Shown here: positions 22,560 to 33,888 of the stretch, in pieces
Position numbering within the stretch: position 1 is the first letter of the stretch
Layout: the number at the start of each line of letters is the position of its first letter
Assembly: GCA_035578175.1 (NCBI GenBank)
Contig: JAQMRL010000005.1
Span: 53,549,722-53,613,721, forward strand
Length of the DNA stretch: 64,000 nt
Source: Catonia carolina
Taxonomy: Eukaryota; Arthropoda; Insecta; Hemiptera; Achilidae
Direction of reading: 5' to 3'
Program-made: the position numbers and the translations under genes
The notes under the pieces: generated by a model
Databases searched by the model: none
Seen by the model: only the letters and a program-made list of their open reading frames with translations
What the model was told of the DNA's origin: nothing

Positions 22560-24335
22560 TAGTTAAAATAGAAAAAAAAACTAAATAAATTTTCACTAAA
22601 TTTCATGTAAAATATCTATTATGTACTACAAATACCTAATACAAGTATTTAAGTGAGAGAGAGTATAAAATTTACAATGGTAATTTCCGCGGAAACAATT
22701 TTAAACAGGCAAAATGACGACGTTTCGCTAATGCGTTGTGGGTAAAGCTAATAGTTATAATAGTGTTAAACTCAGAGAAAACAGAATAGGAAAAAAACTG
22801 GTAAAAGAGTAGAAACTATGCATTTTATTCTCTCCGTTTAACTTTGTTATAAATTTATTTTAAAATGTTTGGAAAACGTGATGCCAGTTTTAAAACATAG
22901 GTTCGTATAAAAAAGTATAGTAAAGAAAAAGCAACTCTAATGATTGAACATTAATTTTCATGTAAAAAATGTTGCAGGCACGTTTGTTGTGTAAATGAAC
23001 ATACTGTATGAAAAGATTAATGAACAAAATGGAAGCTGCTCTATTCGCGAGGAAAAAAATAATATGAAAATACGTTGCAGAAATGTTAAAATAAACATGA
23101 GCGAAAATGATACTTTTATTAAAATTTTAAATGAAATGTCTTGTTTTGAATTTAAATTTTAAACTATTTCTTTTTGTTTATGACGTGCATTTAAATTAAT
23201 TTATGCGTTGTTTACTGGAAATCGCGACTGTGCTTTTACGTGATTTATTGATAGCATACGTGGAATATTTACTCAAGGAGAGTAGGAACTGCTATCTTAG
23301 CCCTTTTTAATGTTTGACCCGTTTTCTCCGTTATCTATTGCCATAAAAACTTTAGCTTTCAACCAGTTATTCATTGATATGCTCCTGACAGACAGACGGA
23401 GTTATTTTAAAATATAATAGATGATTAATATTTTTATAAATTTTTCCGTTAATGCCTACTCCAAAAACTAAAAATTTATATTTATTTTATAAATTAAAAT
23501 AACGTCAAATGCTCCCTTCTGTTGATATAAATACATGTACGGAATTAACCATTAAAATTTAGAGGAAAAAGTTTTTCTGGTTCTTGAGAAAACAGGTCTT
23601 TTGTACGAAAAACCACAGTTCTGGGAAATGGTGATTGAGATTTATAAACACATTTCTATGTAAAAACTTAGTACTTGCTTAGTAAATTTCTGCTTCATAC
23701 GAGCAGGAATGCACTAAGTAATTTATGTAACATAAATTGCATAACCTAAACCTTACAAACAAAAGTGCCTTCTAGATTGAAAGTGAAATTTAAAAAAATT
23801 CATAAAAATTTGTGACAAAATAACTAAAAATCATGTACACAATATGACTTGTTTACGAAAACAGGAACATTTTCACATGACATTTGTGTTTGTTATATAA
23901 ACCAAAAAAATTTCTAATTGTCGTAGAAACATGATTTTGGTACTATTGAAAAGCGCTAATTTCAAACTGTTTAACACAGTTAAAACCTGAAAATCGATAT
24001 TATTTTCAATTTTTCGAGTCAGACTCCCGTTAAAAAGACATAGACTTATTCTACGTAATATTTTATGTTATTCTTGTTATAATTGTGTATTATTCAATTT
24101 TTCTAATGTTTATTCTCTAATTTTATTTTTATTTTTTAATTCTTGAATTGTGCAAAGGGGTGAATTCTTAAAAAGGTTTTTTTCTGATTTTTTCACGTCA
24201 TTTGTCTTCAAACTTGTCCTCCTGTCCAACTGAAAGGCAAGAATGTTCCACAGGCAAGGGATATAATAGAGATTTGATAGAGGTCTGACTTGGCGCAAAC
24301 ACATTCAAATGAAAAGGAACATGGATTTAACATTT
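22560..24335. other. AT-rich stretch, no recognised gene
   Basis: No ORF, repeat copy or RNA gene that I recognise was found in this stretch. Confidence 0.35.
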
Positions 24336-24339
24336 AGAA

Positions 24340-25150
24340 AGGTGTAATAGCTCGTTGGTAGAAGTTCCCAGCTTTCGATTCACAACAAACTGCTTTTGTA
24401 CAAATCCATGCTGAAGCCGATTTGGACCTACGGGTTTCAGTTAAGGGGCACAGCATCGAATTCAAACATCGAGATTTAGCAACGGTTTTAATCAAAAGCT
24501 CTGCGGACCATACTAAATGCACCGTGGTACATTATCAACGCCGACATACATCGTGATTTGTATGTGCAGACGGTACGAGAAGAAATACGAAGTTTCAGTT
24601 GTAAATTTTTTTTCTAAACATTAAACAATCAGTGTTTTTAAAAATAAACTATGAAAAAACCTTTTGAATTTACAAATCACAAGTTGAGGCCTCATTACCC
24701 TAAGTACCTCCATTGTTTTAATTACGCATGTGTTAAAAGAGAAAATTACTATGTACAAAGATATTAACATTTTACAATATGGAATACTTTTCACTATAAT
24801 TTTGTACACTTAAACTCTTTCAGACAAGTCCAAAACATGGTATCGTTTCAGATGCCTAACTCCTTCCGCATTGTTTAGAAGATTATAGCTAATTCATTTT
24901 CGTGACTTTGAAGTCTTGCCTGATATTTTCTATTAAAACGCCTGACTTCATCCATTATATCAGGAAGGTTACAATAATGTTAAATTTCTGCATACCTTGC
25001 AAACCATGGCCCCATGTTATAGCCCGAAGAACCTTATTCTGGAACCTTTGAATTACCTCTATGTTACTTCTGCTGGCAGTAAATACTTCAGTTGTAAATA
25101 CATCAAACGTCTAAACAACCACGTAAATCACTTAGCATTAGATAGTGATT
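24340..25150 (+). pseudogene. Jockey-type ORF2 C-terminal relic, split by another jockey
   Basis: 24340-24606 encodes YWLIDRSSQLSIHNKLLLYK, then SMLKPIWTYGFQL, IEILQRF and ALRTILNAPWYI, all post-RT jockey motifs. The same copy resumes at 25100 (CATCAAACGTCTAAACAACC), as shown by alignment to the uninterrupted relic at 27190-27575. Between the halves lies a reverse-oriented jockey 3' end flanked by TTCAGTTGTAAAT. Stops and frameshifts make it non-functional. Confidence 0.8.
24607..25086 (-). mobile_element. 5'-truncated jockey inserted in the plus-strand jockey relic
   Basis: The target duplication TTCAGTTGTAAAT lies at 24594-24606 and 25087-25099. The minus strand aligns with 8900-9300: the C-terminal LLNNAEEVRHLKR-like coding end, then a 3'UTR including TTGAGGCCTCATTACC (as read on plus), finishing in a T-run on plus. 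It is about 480 bp, only the 3' end of the family. Confidence 0.85.
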
Positions 25151-25239
25151 TAAAGAAAATAAAAACAAAAACGTTAAAAAATAAAAATTAAAAAAATTAC
25201 CAAACCTCTTTAAAACGCAAAAAAAAACCAGAATGAGAA

Positions 25240-25330
25240 GGTATGAATAATAAGCACATGATTCCAAAATATATGTACACCGAACTTTACTGGAGACAAA
25301 TAAAAATGTTCATTCAGTTTTTTACAACAG
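25240..25330 (-). repeat. Jockey 3'UTR segment
   Basis: The reverse complement matches 27650-27725 (CTGAATGAACATTTT, AGTAAAGTTCGGT, TATATTTTGGAATCATGTG). It is a short orphan piece. Confidence 0.55.
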
Positions 25331-25396
25331 ATTATGGATTTAAAAATTATATAAAAACAAATTTGTTTTGTTTCACTGTAGACGTATAGTGTCTAA

Positions 25397-25816
25397 TCTA
25401 TACTATAAAGACAACGTTTTTTTTTGTGCAGACTAATTTTCAAAAATTCTGAACGGATTTTCATTAAATGTTGACAGCATATTCATTTATTATTTTATAT
25501 TCACAGCAACATTTTTTTTAATTTTCAAAAATGATAACCCTAAGGGCCGTAATGAAGATTTTCATAAAATGTATATGTGTGTGTGAGCGCGCGTGCGCGT
25601 GTGAGTACGTATTGTTGTTAAAGAGGTTTGATGATGTCGAACAACATATAATAATAATCGGGGGAACTTATCAAAACATTGTGAGTGTATGTGTGCTCGC
25701 GCACGCGTTGGAGTATACAGTGATGTAGCAGCTACTCAATTTCTGTTACATTTTTAAAAAATTTGGTATTTTAAGAAAATTGGTCATACATGTTTCGCGT
25801 GCGAAGCAGCTACTAG
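25397..25816 (+). mobile_element. Small non-autonomous Helitron
   Basis: It begins TCTATACTATAAAGACA after an A and ends in TTTCGCGTGCGAAG followed by CAGCTACTAG. That is a short perfect hairpin (TTCGC/GCGAA) about ten bases before a terminal CTAG, the standard Helitron 3' end. The base after CTAG is G rather than the expected T. Two GC-alternating tracts (about 25575 and 25690) lie inside. No Rep/helicase. Confidence 0.65.
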
Positions 25817-26099
25817 GCATGCTAATTGTAGATATAAGAAAAGTTTACATCTTAGTTATTTTCATGTTACCTATATCATTAGTATTATTGTTACTACAAC
25901 GACGTAATCTGTACTATATTTAGTATATACATACTTAATTTAATTTGTATATGTTATTAGACTATTATTAATTAACCCTTCATATATTTTTATATTTCAT
26001 TGCCTGCCATAATTGGTTGGAAGATTGTTGCAGACATTTAAATTTAATAAATATTAATGCATCTACATTATTTTACGTTATAATAAAAAATTTTCAGTT

Positions 26100-26272
26100 T
26101 ATTTAAACGCATCAACAGCTTGGTTATTAGAAACTGCGGTGAGTTATGTAATTGGAACAGTAGGTTTTGACTAATGACAATTTCCAGACCCTAGCCGGAA
26201 ATCGAACCCTGGACCTCCGCGTTGTAGGCCTCCGCGTTGTAGGCCAGCGCGTTAACCACTACGATGCCATTT
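26100..26272 (-). mobile_element. SINE family B copy with internal duplication
   Basis: The minus strand contains GGTTCGATTTCC (box B-like) and a body shared with 45689-45850 (GACCCTAGCCGGAAATCGAA as read on plus). A CCTCCGCGTTGTAGG segment is tandemly repeated at about 26213-26244, unique to this copy. Confidence 0.65.
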
Positions 26273-27189
26273 AAAAATAAAATTTTCTAAAAAATATCAA
26301 CATTGAAGAAATACTTATTCTTAGCAAAATATTATTTTATATCGCGTAGGTTTTTTTTTAGTTTTTGAGTTATTTTTAACTGTAAAATGTCATTAGATAT
26401 TAATAGAAATACATTTTGTAGAATTGTTCATTGCTCTATAAATTTTGTGGGAATGGAAAAGTAATGTTACATGTAATACTTTTCAACCGGAAGTTAACAG
26501 GATGTTAAAATAAGTTCTATTTTTTGAACTTTGAACTATTAAAACAATTGTTTATAAAATGTGCAGGTCACATATGACGTATGTATATAAGTTTAATATG
26601 AATATTTCAGCTTCCTGAATTTGAATTACGGCGTAATAAAATTGTATATATTTTTAATTGAAGTGAGATTTTTATGAACTACGAAAAGTGTACTATAAAT
26701 TCATAGACATTTTGTTTAAAAGATATGTAATACCTGTATTTTTATTTGGTTACTAAAAATTTTTCTCGGAATGTCTCTTGGATATTCAATTATATTATAA
26801 ACTTAATTTTACTTCTTCCATTTCACATTTCTTCATTAGACTCACAGCAATCGCACAATAGTAAAAACCAGTGAATAATTATGAAGAAATTAAGTAAAAA
26901 CTGTCGTTATAGCTTGCAAAGAATAACACAACTACAATACAAGCGCGTATCCAAAAATCTTCTTCCATGGAGAGACAAAATAAAATTTTGTAAACGAAGC
27001 ACACAAATACACAAAAGACAAACTCAAAGATATTATGGATATTTCGGTGGGAGGGGCCAAGTGCCCACTTTGCCTCTTCTGAATACGTGCCTGAAGTTGG
27101 ACTCCGGAAGGACTTCCCAATTTGCAAATGATTTCAAAAATATAAATTACTATTGCATGTTAACATAAATACTGGCTACAATCCTAAAC
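26273..27189. other. Stretch without a recognised gene
   Basis: Mostly AT-rich. 27040-27110 is GC-richer (GGTGGGAGGGGCCAAGTGCC). The overlapping 82-95-codon frames there match nothing I know and lie on opposite strands, so I do not call a gene. Confidence 0.3.
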
Positions 27190-27900
27190 CTATCATCTGC
27201 TGTATTCTGTCCGCAAGGAGAATTGGTTCGAATTTTTGTCCCTCATATGGGAGAAAATCCGTGCTGAAGCCGGTTTGGACCTACAGGACTCGGTTATGGA
27301 GCACAGCAACAATTGAAAACATTGAGATTTTGCAACGGTTTCAATCGAAAGCACTGCGGATCATACTAAATGCACCGTGGTATATTACCAACCTTGACAT
27401 ACATCGTGATTTTGATCTACGGTACGAGAAGTAATACGATGTTTCAGTTGTAAATACATCAAACGTCTAAATAACCACGTAAGTCACTTAGCACTGAATC
27501 TCTTAGACAACAGCAATGATGTTCATTGACTAAAAATTACTACAGTACTGGATCTCCCAGGGCGATTCTGATAGTGTGATTTTAAATTGTAAATAATAAA
27601 ATGTTAATACTCTGTCGATGATTGGCGTGTTTGAGAGTGAATGTTGTAAATAACTGAATGAACATTTTAAAATATCTTTAGTAAAGTTCGGTCACATATA
27701 TTTTGGAATCATGTGCTCATTATCTATTACTCATTTTGTTTTGTTCGTTTTAAAGGATTTTTTTGGGTTTTCATCTTTTTTTAAAAAAACACTATTTATT
27801 TAATTTTTATTGTAAATAATATTAAGAACAGTATAATATGTTGTGTTACAATTTGTTAATTACAACAGTGGGTTGTAATTTTTCATGTGATATATCTAAT
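27190..27900 (+). pseudogene. Jockey-type ORF2 C-terminal relic with 3'UTR
   Basis: It encodes KSVLKPVWTYRTRLW, IEILQRFQSKALRIILNAPWYITN and LDIHRDFDLR, then in another frame the NHVSHLALNLLDNS-type end. These align with residues after the RT domain of the intact jockey. A 3'UTR (27600-27900) follows and is shared with 5650-6010. It has frameshifts, and no EN or RT remains. Confidence 0.8.
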
Positions 27901-28974
27901 CGATTTGCATTTATTTTTATACAAAAGATTATGTACATTAAAAAAAAGTTATACGAAAAAGAAAAATATGTGAGAAACCTATTGGAACAACATTTATTTA
28001 TCTACCATCTGCCACTTCCTTGTGTGAATCTTCCGTCATTTTCTAAATTAAAACAAAATAGTTTTACTAATTTTGGTAGGGTAATTTATTTTTTGTTGCT
28101 ACATAATTATATTCTAAGACTAAATTTACCATTGAGATACAATCTTAAGAAAAATTATATGAGATTAAAATTTAACAATTTACCGGTAACATTAACGCAT
28201 TTGTTGCCGCAATTTTGAACTAAATTTTGACTACTTTGGAAATAAAATTCGGGACTTCTAGATCAGCAATCAAGCACCGATCTCACAGAAACAAAACAAT
28301 ACTAAAATTAACTTTTATTTTATTCTAGAGTATAAATTTGTATTACTTCACTCGTCTTGATCTTAAGGTATGCTTATAATCGTATTTAATTATTTATGAT
28401 GTTTTTGACTTAAGAATTGTACAATATATTTTAATACCATTTCTTTGCTTAAAAGATATTTAGTTGCATATTTTTAATACTACTTTGACAACGTATTCCT
28501 GGAATTTGAAATTGGATTTTATTTTGTTGACATTTCATATTAGACATTCTTGAATACTTTATTAACTGCATTTTCGTTTCGTTTTTACTATAGTTGAAGT
28601 ACCTAAACAGAAATCATATGATACATCAAGATACGTTTTATGAAAAAAATGTATAACTATGTCAGCAACATTTTATTTTTTTATATCAATGTTTTAATCC
28701 GAAATTTATATGTATGCCACATTTCTCCATCAGTAAATCTACGAAAAAATGAGAGAAAATATGAAATATTTTTCTAATTTCTTTTATAAATAAAAAAGTA
28801 AATTAAACATTTGTTATCGAAGGTGGGTTAAAATCTAAATAGTGCTTAAAAGGTATTTCGAAATTATTAAAATATTTGTGAATCAATTTTTTTTACCTGG
28901 CCAATAACTGACAGACACTTGACTTGGAAGAGCCATGTTGAAATAATACTACAGACTTTAAAAAACAGATGGAT
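27901..28974. other. AT-rich stretch, no recognised gene
   Basis: A 126-codon frame (27838-28218) starts inside the jockey 3'UTR repeat and is rich in Leu, Asn, Lys and Phe, as expected from AT bias. It is not called a gene. Confidence 0.4.
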
Positions 28975-29598
28975 TGTCATCGGATGGCGACACTTATAAG
29001 AAACGTTTTCTGTTTGGTGGCCCTGAAAAGGGTCGTTTAAGCTGTGGTCGTCTTGATGGGAAGCGTCGGTCGTAGTTTTTGGGTGGTCGAGGAGCTGGGC
29101 GACATGGCGTGTCGTCGTCCAGCGGAGACATCTTCTTCTTCCTTCGCAGTAGTGCGTCGATGGCTGCTTCGTCGGGTCCGGTGGGCATCATGCTCGGTCG
29201 AGGGACCGCTATGGAGATCGTTCGCGTCAGCTGGCAATGACGGTCCGGTCGACGGCTTACGGTGGTGGATCGGTTAGGGGAAGCATTATCTTCTCTTTTG
29301 CGGGGTCGTCGATTAGTCGTTGCCGGAGTCCGGTAGCCGTGTTGCCGATGGTGGACGTCTTGTCAGCTGTCTGAATTGTAATTGAATCACTTGGCTCAGT
29401 GGAGCGCTCTTTTTATAGTCGCCGAGAGCGCTGTGGTGGAGGCGGTTACTGGCTCGGCCTTGATGACAAAGGCCTCTGTCAGTACGCCGCCACAAGCTTA
29501 CCACCCCTCTCGGAACTATTGGTGGTTCCTTCTGTTGCTACGTCAGAAGCTTTGATGGCCAGCAGCACAGTACTTTATCAAAGGGACCGACGGTGACA
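28975..29598 (-). mobile_element. GC-rich LTR-like unit, copy 1
   Basis: On the minus strand it starts TGTCACC and ends TGACA, 624 bp. The copy at 44470-45105 starts and ends the same way, and the two align along their length. It carries a TATA box (GACTATAAAAAGAGCG near 29420) with an initiator-like CACTGAGCC about 20 bases downstream. One frame shared with copy 2 reads RRPRKREDNAS; here it ends in PSRRPQLKRPFSGPPNRKRF and a stop. A TATA-led unit bounded by TG...CA suggests a solo LTR; a small gene with its promoter is the alternative. No internal gag/pol lies next to it. Confidence 0.5.
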
Positions 29599-29844
29599 GA
29601 AGATAACAACTTTTCTTGATATCGAGTCAATTAACTCTTTTTTAACCTAAACTACTTGTATGCACATCTTTCCTGTACCAATCTGGAATTAAGGCGGTAA
29701 AACTTGCAACTCAGCAAAATATTCTACATTGAAAAGAATCCAGCGAAGTCAATCCAAGCCACTTATAAAAATTATTGACGCACCCTTCTGTATCACCACA
29801 TTGCACACATTGTTCAATAAATTATTACTATTATGCAATTCAAT

Positions 29845-29930
29845 TTTAAAACCAATTTGGGTTTACGGGATCCAATTTTGGGTGGCAACAAGCCACTTAA
29901 ACGTATAAATCTTGCAAAGGTTTCTATTTT
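29845..29930 (+). pseudogene. Jockey ORF2 fragment
   Basis: About 28 codons reading ILKPIWVYGIQFWVATSH then ILQRF, matching ILKPIWTYGIQLWGTATKS...IIQRF of the intact element. Truncated on both sides. Confidence 0.7.
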
Positions 29931-30241
29931 TTTATTTTTGCTTTTACGTCCTCATTGGACCACTTGATTCAAATTCAGAAATCCTTTTTGGTTTGGTTTT
30001 AGGATTCGTAGGTTTTTCACAATAATTTTTCATATTTTGGAATCTGATCTGTCTGATTTTATCCGTACAAATCATTAACAACGAAACTCGAGTTTATTCG
30101 AAGAATCTTGTTTCTTTATCTTTAAGCAAGTTAAGCTGTTCAGATTTTTCTAAAAGATCTTGTTCTGCAATGTTTAGTTCTTGCATATCTTACTTTAATT
30201 CAGCCAACCACCTAGGAGGATTTTTTCACGAGTTAATTATA

Positions 30242-31539
30242 CGAGGGCGAATCAAATATAAACGGTAATTTTGCTGTTGACTGTACCAAACACGTTCGGA
30301 CCAGATGTGGCGGTGAGCAGTTGTTGTTTTGTTTAATAGGAGTGGGGGGAACAGCTTACTTCGCAGAATTTTTGCGTTCTGCCGTCAGTACAGCCATGAC
30401 CGAGCGAGAGGTACATCCATCTGTTGCGCAACGAATCGTCATAAAATTTTTAGCAAATGAACGTGTTAAGCCTTCGGAAATTTTTACTCGTTTGCGGGCA
30501 CAGTTTGGGAACACTACTCTGTCTAAGAATCGAGTGTATACGTGGGCCAGAGAATTTAGGGGTGGGTGAGAACGTGTTGAAAACTAAAGTCACCGTCGAC
30601 GCCCAAGGTCAAGTCTCACAGATGACAACATTAGTGCCGTTCGAGAGCTTATTGAAGGTGATCGCCGGTTAACTGTTCAAGAAATCTCGTCAGAAATTGG
30701 TATCAGCTACGGGAGTGTTCAGTATGCAATCACAGACCACCTTGGCTTCAGAAAGATTAGTGCTCGATGGGTTCCGAGGTTGCTGTCCGGAAATCAAAAA
30801 CGGTCAGGTCGGAGATCGCCGGGAGACTTCTGCATCGATTTCAAGAAGAAGGTGAAGATTTTTTGAGGCACATCGTCACATGTGATAAGACGTGGGTCCA
30901 CCATTACACTCCCGAATCGAAAATGGCAAGTAAGGAGTGGCGAAGGAAGGATGAAGGCTGCCCAGTGAAAGCCAAAACTCGTCTCTCAGCCGGAAAAGTT
31001 CTTGCAACAATTTTTTTTGACTCAAGGGGAGTTGTACTCATTGATTTTCTTCACGATCAACGAACAGTGAATGCGGCTTACTACTGCCAGGTACTACAGT
31101 CGGCAAAAACCAGTTACCGAAACAAAAGACGAGGTGTGCCCATTAGAGATGTCATCCTTCTCCATGACAACGCAAGGCCTCACACCGCATTGTTGACAAG
31201 GGATAAATTGGAAGAAATGGGCTGGGAAACTCTCGAACACCCTCCTTACAGTCCAGACTTGTCCCCTTGTGACTACTTTTTGTTTGCGCCTCTGAAAGAA
31301 TCACTTGTAGGAAAACGATTTGAAAGCAATGAAGATGTTGAGAAGCACGTGCGCGATTGGTTGACAACTCTCCCTCAATCTTTTTATGAACAGGCAATAT
31401 TCAAGCTTCCAAATCGGTGGCAGAAGTGTGTTGATAATGCAGGAGACTATATTGAAAAATGTTGAAGGCATAGTTTTTGTGTAATATTATTCAATAAATA
31501 TAATTTTAAAAATTACTGTTTATATTTGATTCGCCCTCG
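30242..31539 (+). mobile_element. mariner transposon, 1298 bp, inactive
   Basis: The ends are CGAGGGCGAATCAAATATAA and its near-exact inverse. Inverted repeats of about 28 bp are flanked by TA on both sides (30240-30241 and 31540-31541). The interior holds one mariner transposase with lesions. Intact ends with a broken transposase mean it could move only in trans. Confidence 0.95.
30396..31465 (+). pseudogene. mariner transposase (DD34D), disrupted
   Basis: About 356 codons, normal for mariner. The start chosen is ATG 30396 (MTEREVHPS). The N-terminal helix-turn-helix region reads IFTRLRAQFGNTTLSKNRVY. Two in-frame stops follow at 30567-30569 and 30585-30587. The frame then continues through TVQEISSEIGISYGSVQ to WVPRLLSGNQK and shifts near 30785-30830. 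The C-terminal 200 residues stay open and hold the catalytic triad: TCDKTWV, LLHDNARPHT, and SPDLSPCDYFLF 34 residues later. It is non-functional because of the stops and the shift. Confidence 0.93.
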
Positions 31540-31850
31540 TAGAAATGAGTGTTTAGTTACTCGATTGTCCGGTATTCTAAGTAAATGCCCAAACAAAGAA
31601 ATTCCTTTCTTCTGCATGATGTTAGTAATTGACTCGATTTGATGGTAGAGTTTAGAACTAGACATGAAAGTCCAGATATCAGTGACTTTCGTTTTTTTCT
31701 TTAAGCAAGTCCTAAGAATTCTTGTTTCTATCTTAAAAATTTCTCGTCTAAGTTTTTATATTAGAAATAGTTTCGCAGCATAAGTGGCTTTGGGCTGTAC
31801 TACCGTTTTAAAGCGTTGCAGTTCAGATTGATTAAATAGGTTATTCTTGT

Positions 31851-32130
31851 TGTATTATGTACTCTCAGTTAGTTGCTGCGCTTTCGCTATTTTGTTAGTC
31901 CTAATTTTCCAGGTCGCCTTTTCACTTCCGTTGTAAGTTATTGTCTTCGCCAAGATATTTAACAGCTATTATTTGTATTATAATAATATAATAAACTATT
32001 GTAAATTACCGTTTAAAAATTAATGTTCTTTACTAATGAATAATGTGCGTAATAATCATAAACAGCCTGTGTGTATTTTTATGTCAATATATTTTTATGT
32101 ATCATTAATTATAATAATTTTTTGTTTATA
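31851..32130. other. AT-rich spacer
   Basis: No recognised feature between the LINE relic and the second mariner. Confidence 0.4.
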
Positions 32131-32135
32131 TAACA

Positions 32136-33155
32136 CGAGATGTGGCTATTAAATAACGAGACTATGGTTGGAAAAAAATTGTTTTTATTTTATACATAAT
32201 CACTTATTGTCACCTTCAATATACACTCATTCTCTATCCTTACAACGCTCCGTGCGAATTTCCCATAGTTGGAAACAGTGCTGGAAGTCATCTTCTGTCA
32301 GCTCCTTCAGGACAAGTTCCGCCTTCTTTTTTACAGCTTCCATGGACTCAAATCTTGTCCCTTTTAACGCAGATTTCACCTTAGGGAACAGGCATAAGTC
32401 ACTTGGTGCAAGATCTGATGAATAAGGTGGATGTTCTAACATTGAGATTCTGTACTTAGCTAGCAACCTCTTGACAAATAACGCGGAATGAGCTGGCGCA
32501 TTGTCTTGGTGGAGAACCCATGATTTGTCCGTCCACATTTCGGGGCGTATTTTCCTTACTCTTTAACGTAGTTTAGAAAGTACCTCAATGTAGTAATTTT
32601 GATTAATTGTTTGACCTTCAGGAACCCAGTGAAGGTACACAATCCCATGGATATAAAATAAAACAATTATCATAGCTTTAAATTAAATTTAAACAAAATC
32701 AAAAACTAACAATTAATCAAAAAATCAAAATTAATTTAACAATTATCATAGCTTTAAATTAAATTTGACTTGCTCATTCGAGCTTTTTTGGCTCTCTGTG
32801 AAGTTCGGCTCTTCCAGTGCATGAATTGGCACTTCGTTTCTCGATCACAAGTAAAAGACCACGTTTCATCACATGTTATTATCGTTTTCAAAAAATTTGG
32901 GTCATATTCAATCGCGTACAAAGTGTCAGTACAAAACATTTTTGCGAGCTTAATTTCAAACATTTTTAAGCGGCACGTGTCCTGAAGGAGCTGACAGATG
33001 ATGACTTCCAGCATTGTTTACAACAATGGAAAATTCGCATGGAGTGTTGTAGTATTAGAGAAGGAGTGTATATTGAAAGAGACAATAAATGATTATGTAT
33101 ATATAATAAAAATATTTTTTTTACGTCTGTCCCGTTATTTAACAGCTACACCTCG
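32136..33155 (-). mobile_element. Snap-back mariner with two 3' ends
   Basis: The ends CGAGATGTGGCTATTAAATAA and, inverted, CGAGGTGTAGCTGTTAAATAA form the terminal repeats. TA follows the right end and a mutated CA precedes the left. Unlike a normal mariner, about 180 bp at the right end (32970-33155) is an inverted copy of the 3' end at the left (32136-32325), including the last 35 transposase codons. The 5' end of the original element is missing. Confidence 0.82.
32190..32970 (-). pseudogene. mariner transposase (DD34D) relic
   Basis: The minus strand reads IITCDETWSFTCDRETKCQ (first catalytic Asp). After a decayed, AT-rich interruption (32590-32770) come WVLHQDNAPAHSA and EHPPYSSDLAPSDLCLF, with 34 residues between the second and third Asp. 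It then runs to LKELTEDDFQHCFQLW. A 28-bp segment (about 32663-32690) is repeated at 32739-32766 inside the interruption. The N-terminal DNA-binding half is gone. It differs from the mariner at 30242 in sequence and termini, so it is another lineage. Confidence 0.85.
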
Positions 33156-33164
33156 TATTTTTTT

Positions 33165-33888
33165 GTTTTTTTTGTTTATATAATATATTATGTTTGAGTA
33201 TGTTTGACAATAATGAAATTTGAATAAATTTAATCATTTAGAGTAAGTATCAAGATCATCAAATTTTATAATTCTTTATCAAATAATGTGATAATTTTGT
33301 ACTGACAAATAAAAAAATTAGAGTTTAGGCTTTGACTAAGCAACAATGCAAAATTATCTATTTTTAAGTGTGTATGTATTTTTTAGGTATAATAATTATG
33401 CATAAATCTTATACTTTTGTATTTTTATAATTTTGGGCAATAAATCAATTTTGAGTTTGAATATATTTATGCTAAGCCAATAAAATTACGCACATTTCTT
33501 CAATTCCTTATTTAAAATTTTGTCTTGTTTATAATAATTGATAAGTTTCACTGTAAGTCATTGGATCATCAGATTGTTTGTCAATTGATCATGGTAGCAT
33601 TGTAAGTTAATACGGTTAACTTTCTAAACACTAATTGAAAACTTTCCTCGTTAAGCAAAGTGGAAAGTTCCACTTATAATATTCATCTTCCAAAAGGATT
33701 TTACCCGAATAGGCTTGCACTTTTCAAAGATTTTGTTAGCAATTTTAATAAATTTCCCTCTTCCACGTAAGTCTGTTGCTTGTAATAATTAATACGTTTT
33801 TACTATATCTTTGAATTTTCAACACCAGATTTGTTCACTTAAAACAAATTTTAAGTTCCACATTTTAAATTGCATTAATTTTTTTACT
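33165..33888. other. AT-rich stretch with one protein-like block
   Basis: On the minus strand, 33680-33795 reads LRGRGKFIKIANKIFEKCKP then IRVKSFWKMNIISGTFHFA and a stop. It is preceded by an acceptor-like CAACAG, with a GGGTAAAA donor-like site after CKPIR. No family is recognised; it may be an exon or chance. Confidence 0.25.

Larger units (their letters stand above)
29935..31850 (-). pseudogene. LINE reverse transcriptase C-terminus, split by a mariner
   Basis: Minus-strand sequence from about 31840 to 31542 reads FKTVVQPKATYAAK, IFKIETRILRTC, then ITNIMQKKGISLFGHLLRIP. On the other side of the mariner, 30239 to about 30090 reads LAELK then MQELNIAEQDLLEKSEQLN. Together they follow the order of RTE-like C-termini: YAAE, IERKILR, FYGHLxRM, WLxEIKxDLxELNI. 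The mariner at 30242-31539 interrupts exactly between them at a TA. The LINE is decayed and older. Confidence 0.65.

Noticed and set aside
26881..27168. 95-codon frame and its antisense partner
   Set aside because: Both strands are open over a small GC-richer patch. No recognised domain, and neither frame is favoured.
27838..28218. 126-codon open frame
   Set aside because: It starts within a jockey 3'UTR repeat and has the Leu/Asn/Lys/Phe bias expected of AT-rich DNA.
29313..29504. Coding frame upstream of the LTR-like unit's core
   Set aside because: It spans the TATA box and is not conserved in the second copy.
32115..33183. TTTTTTGTTTATATAA near both ends of the snap-back mariner as a target duplication
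   Set aside because: The right copy is about 10 bases away from the terminal repeat, and mariners duplicate only TA. T-rich chance similarity is more likely.
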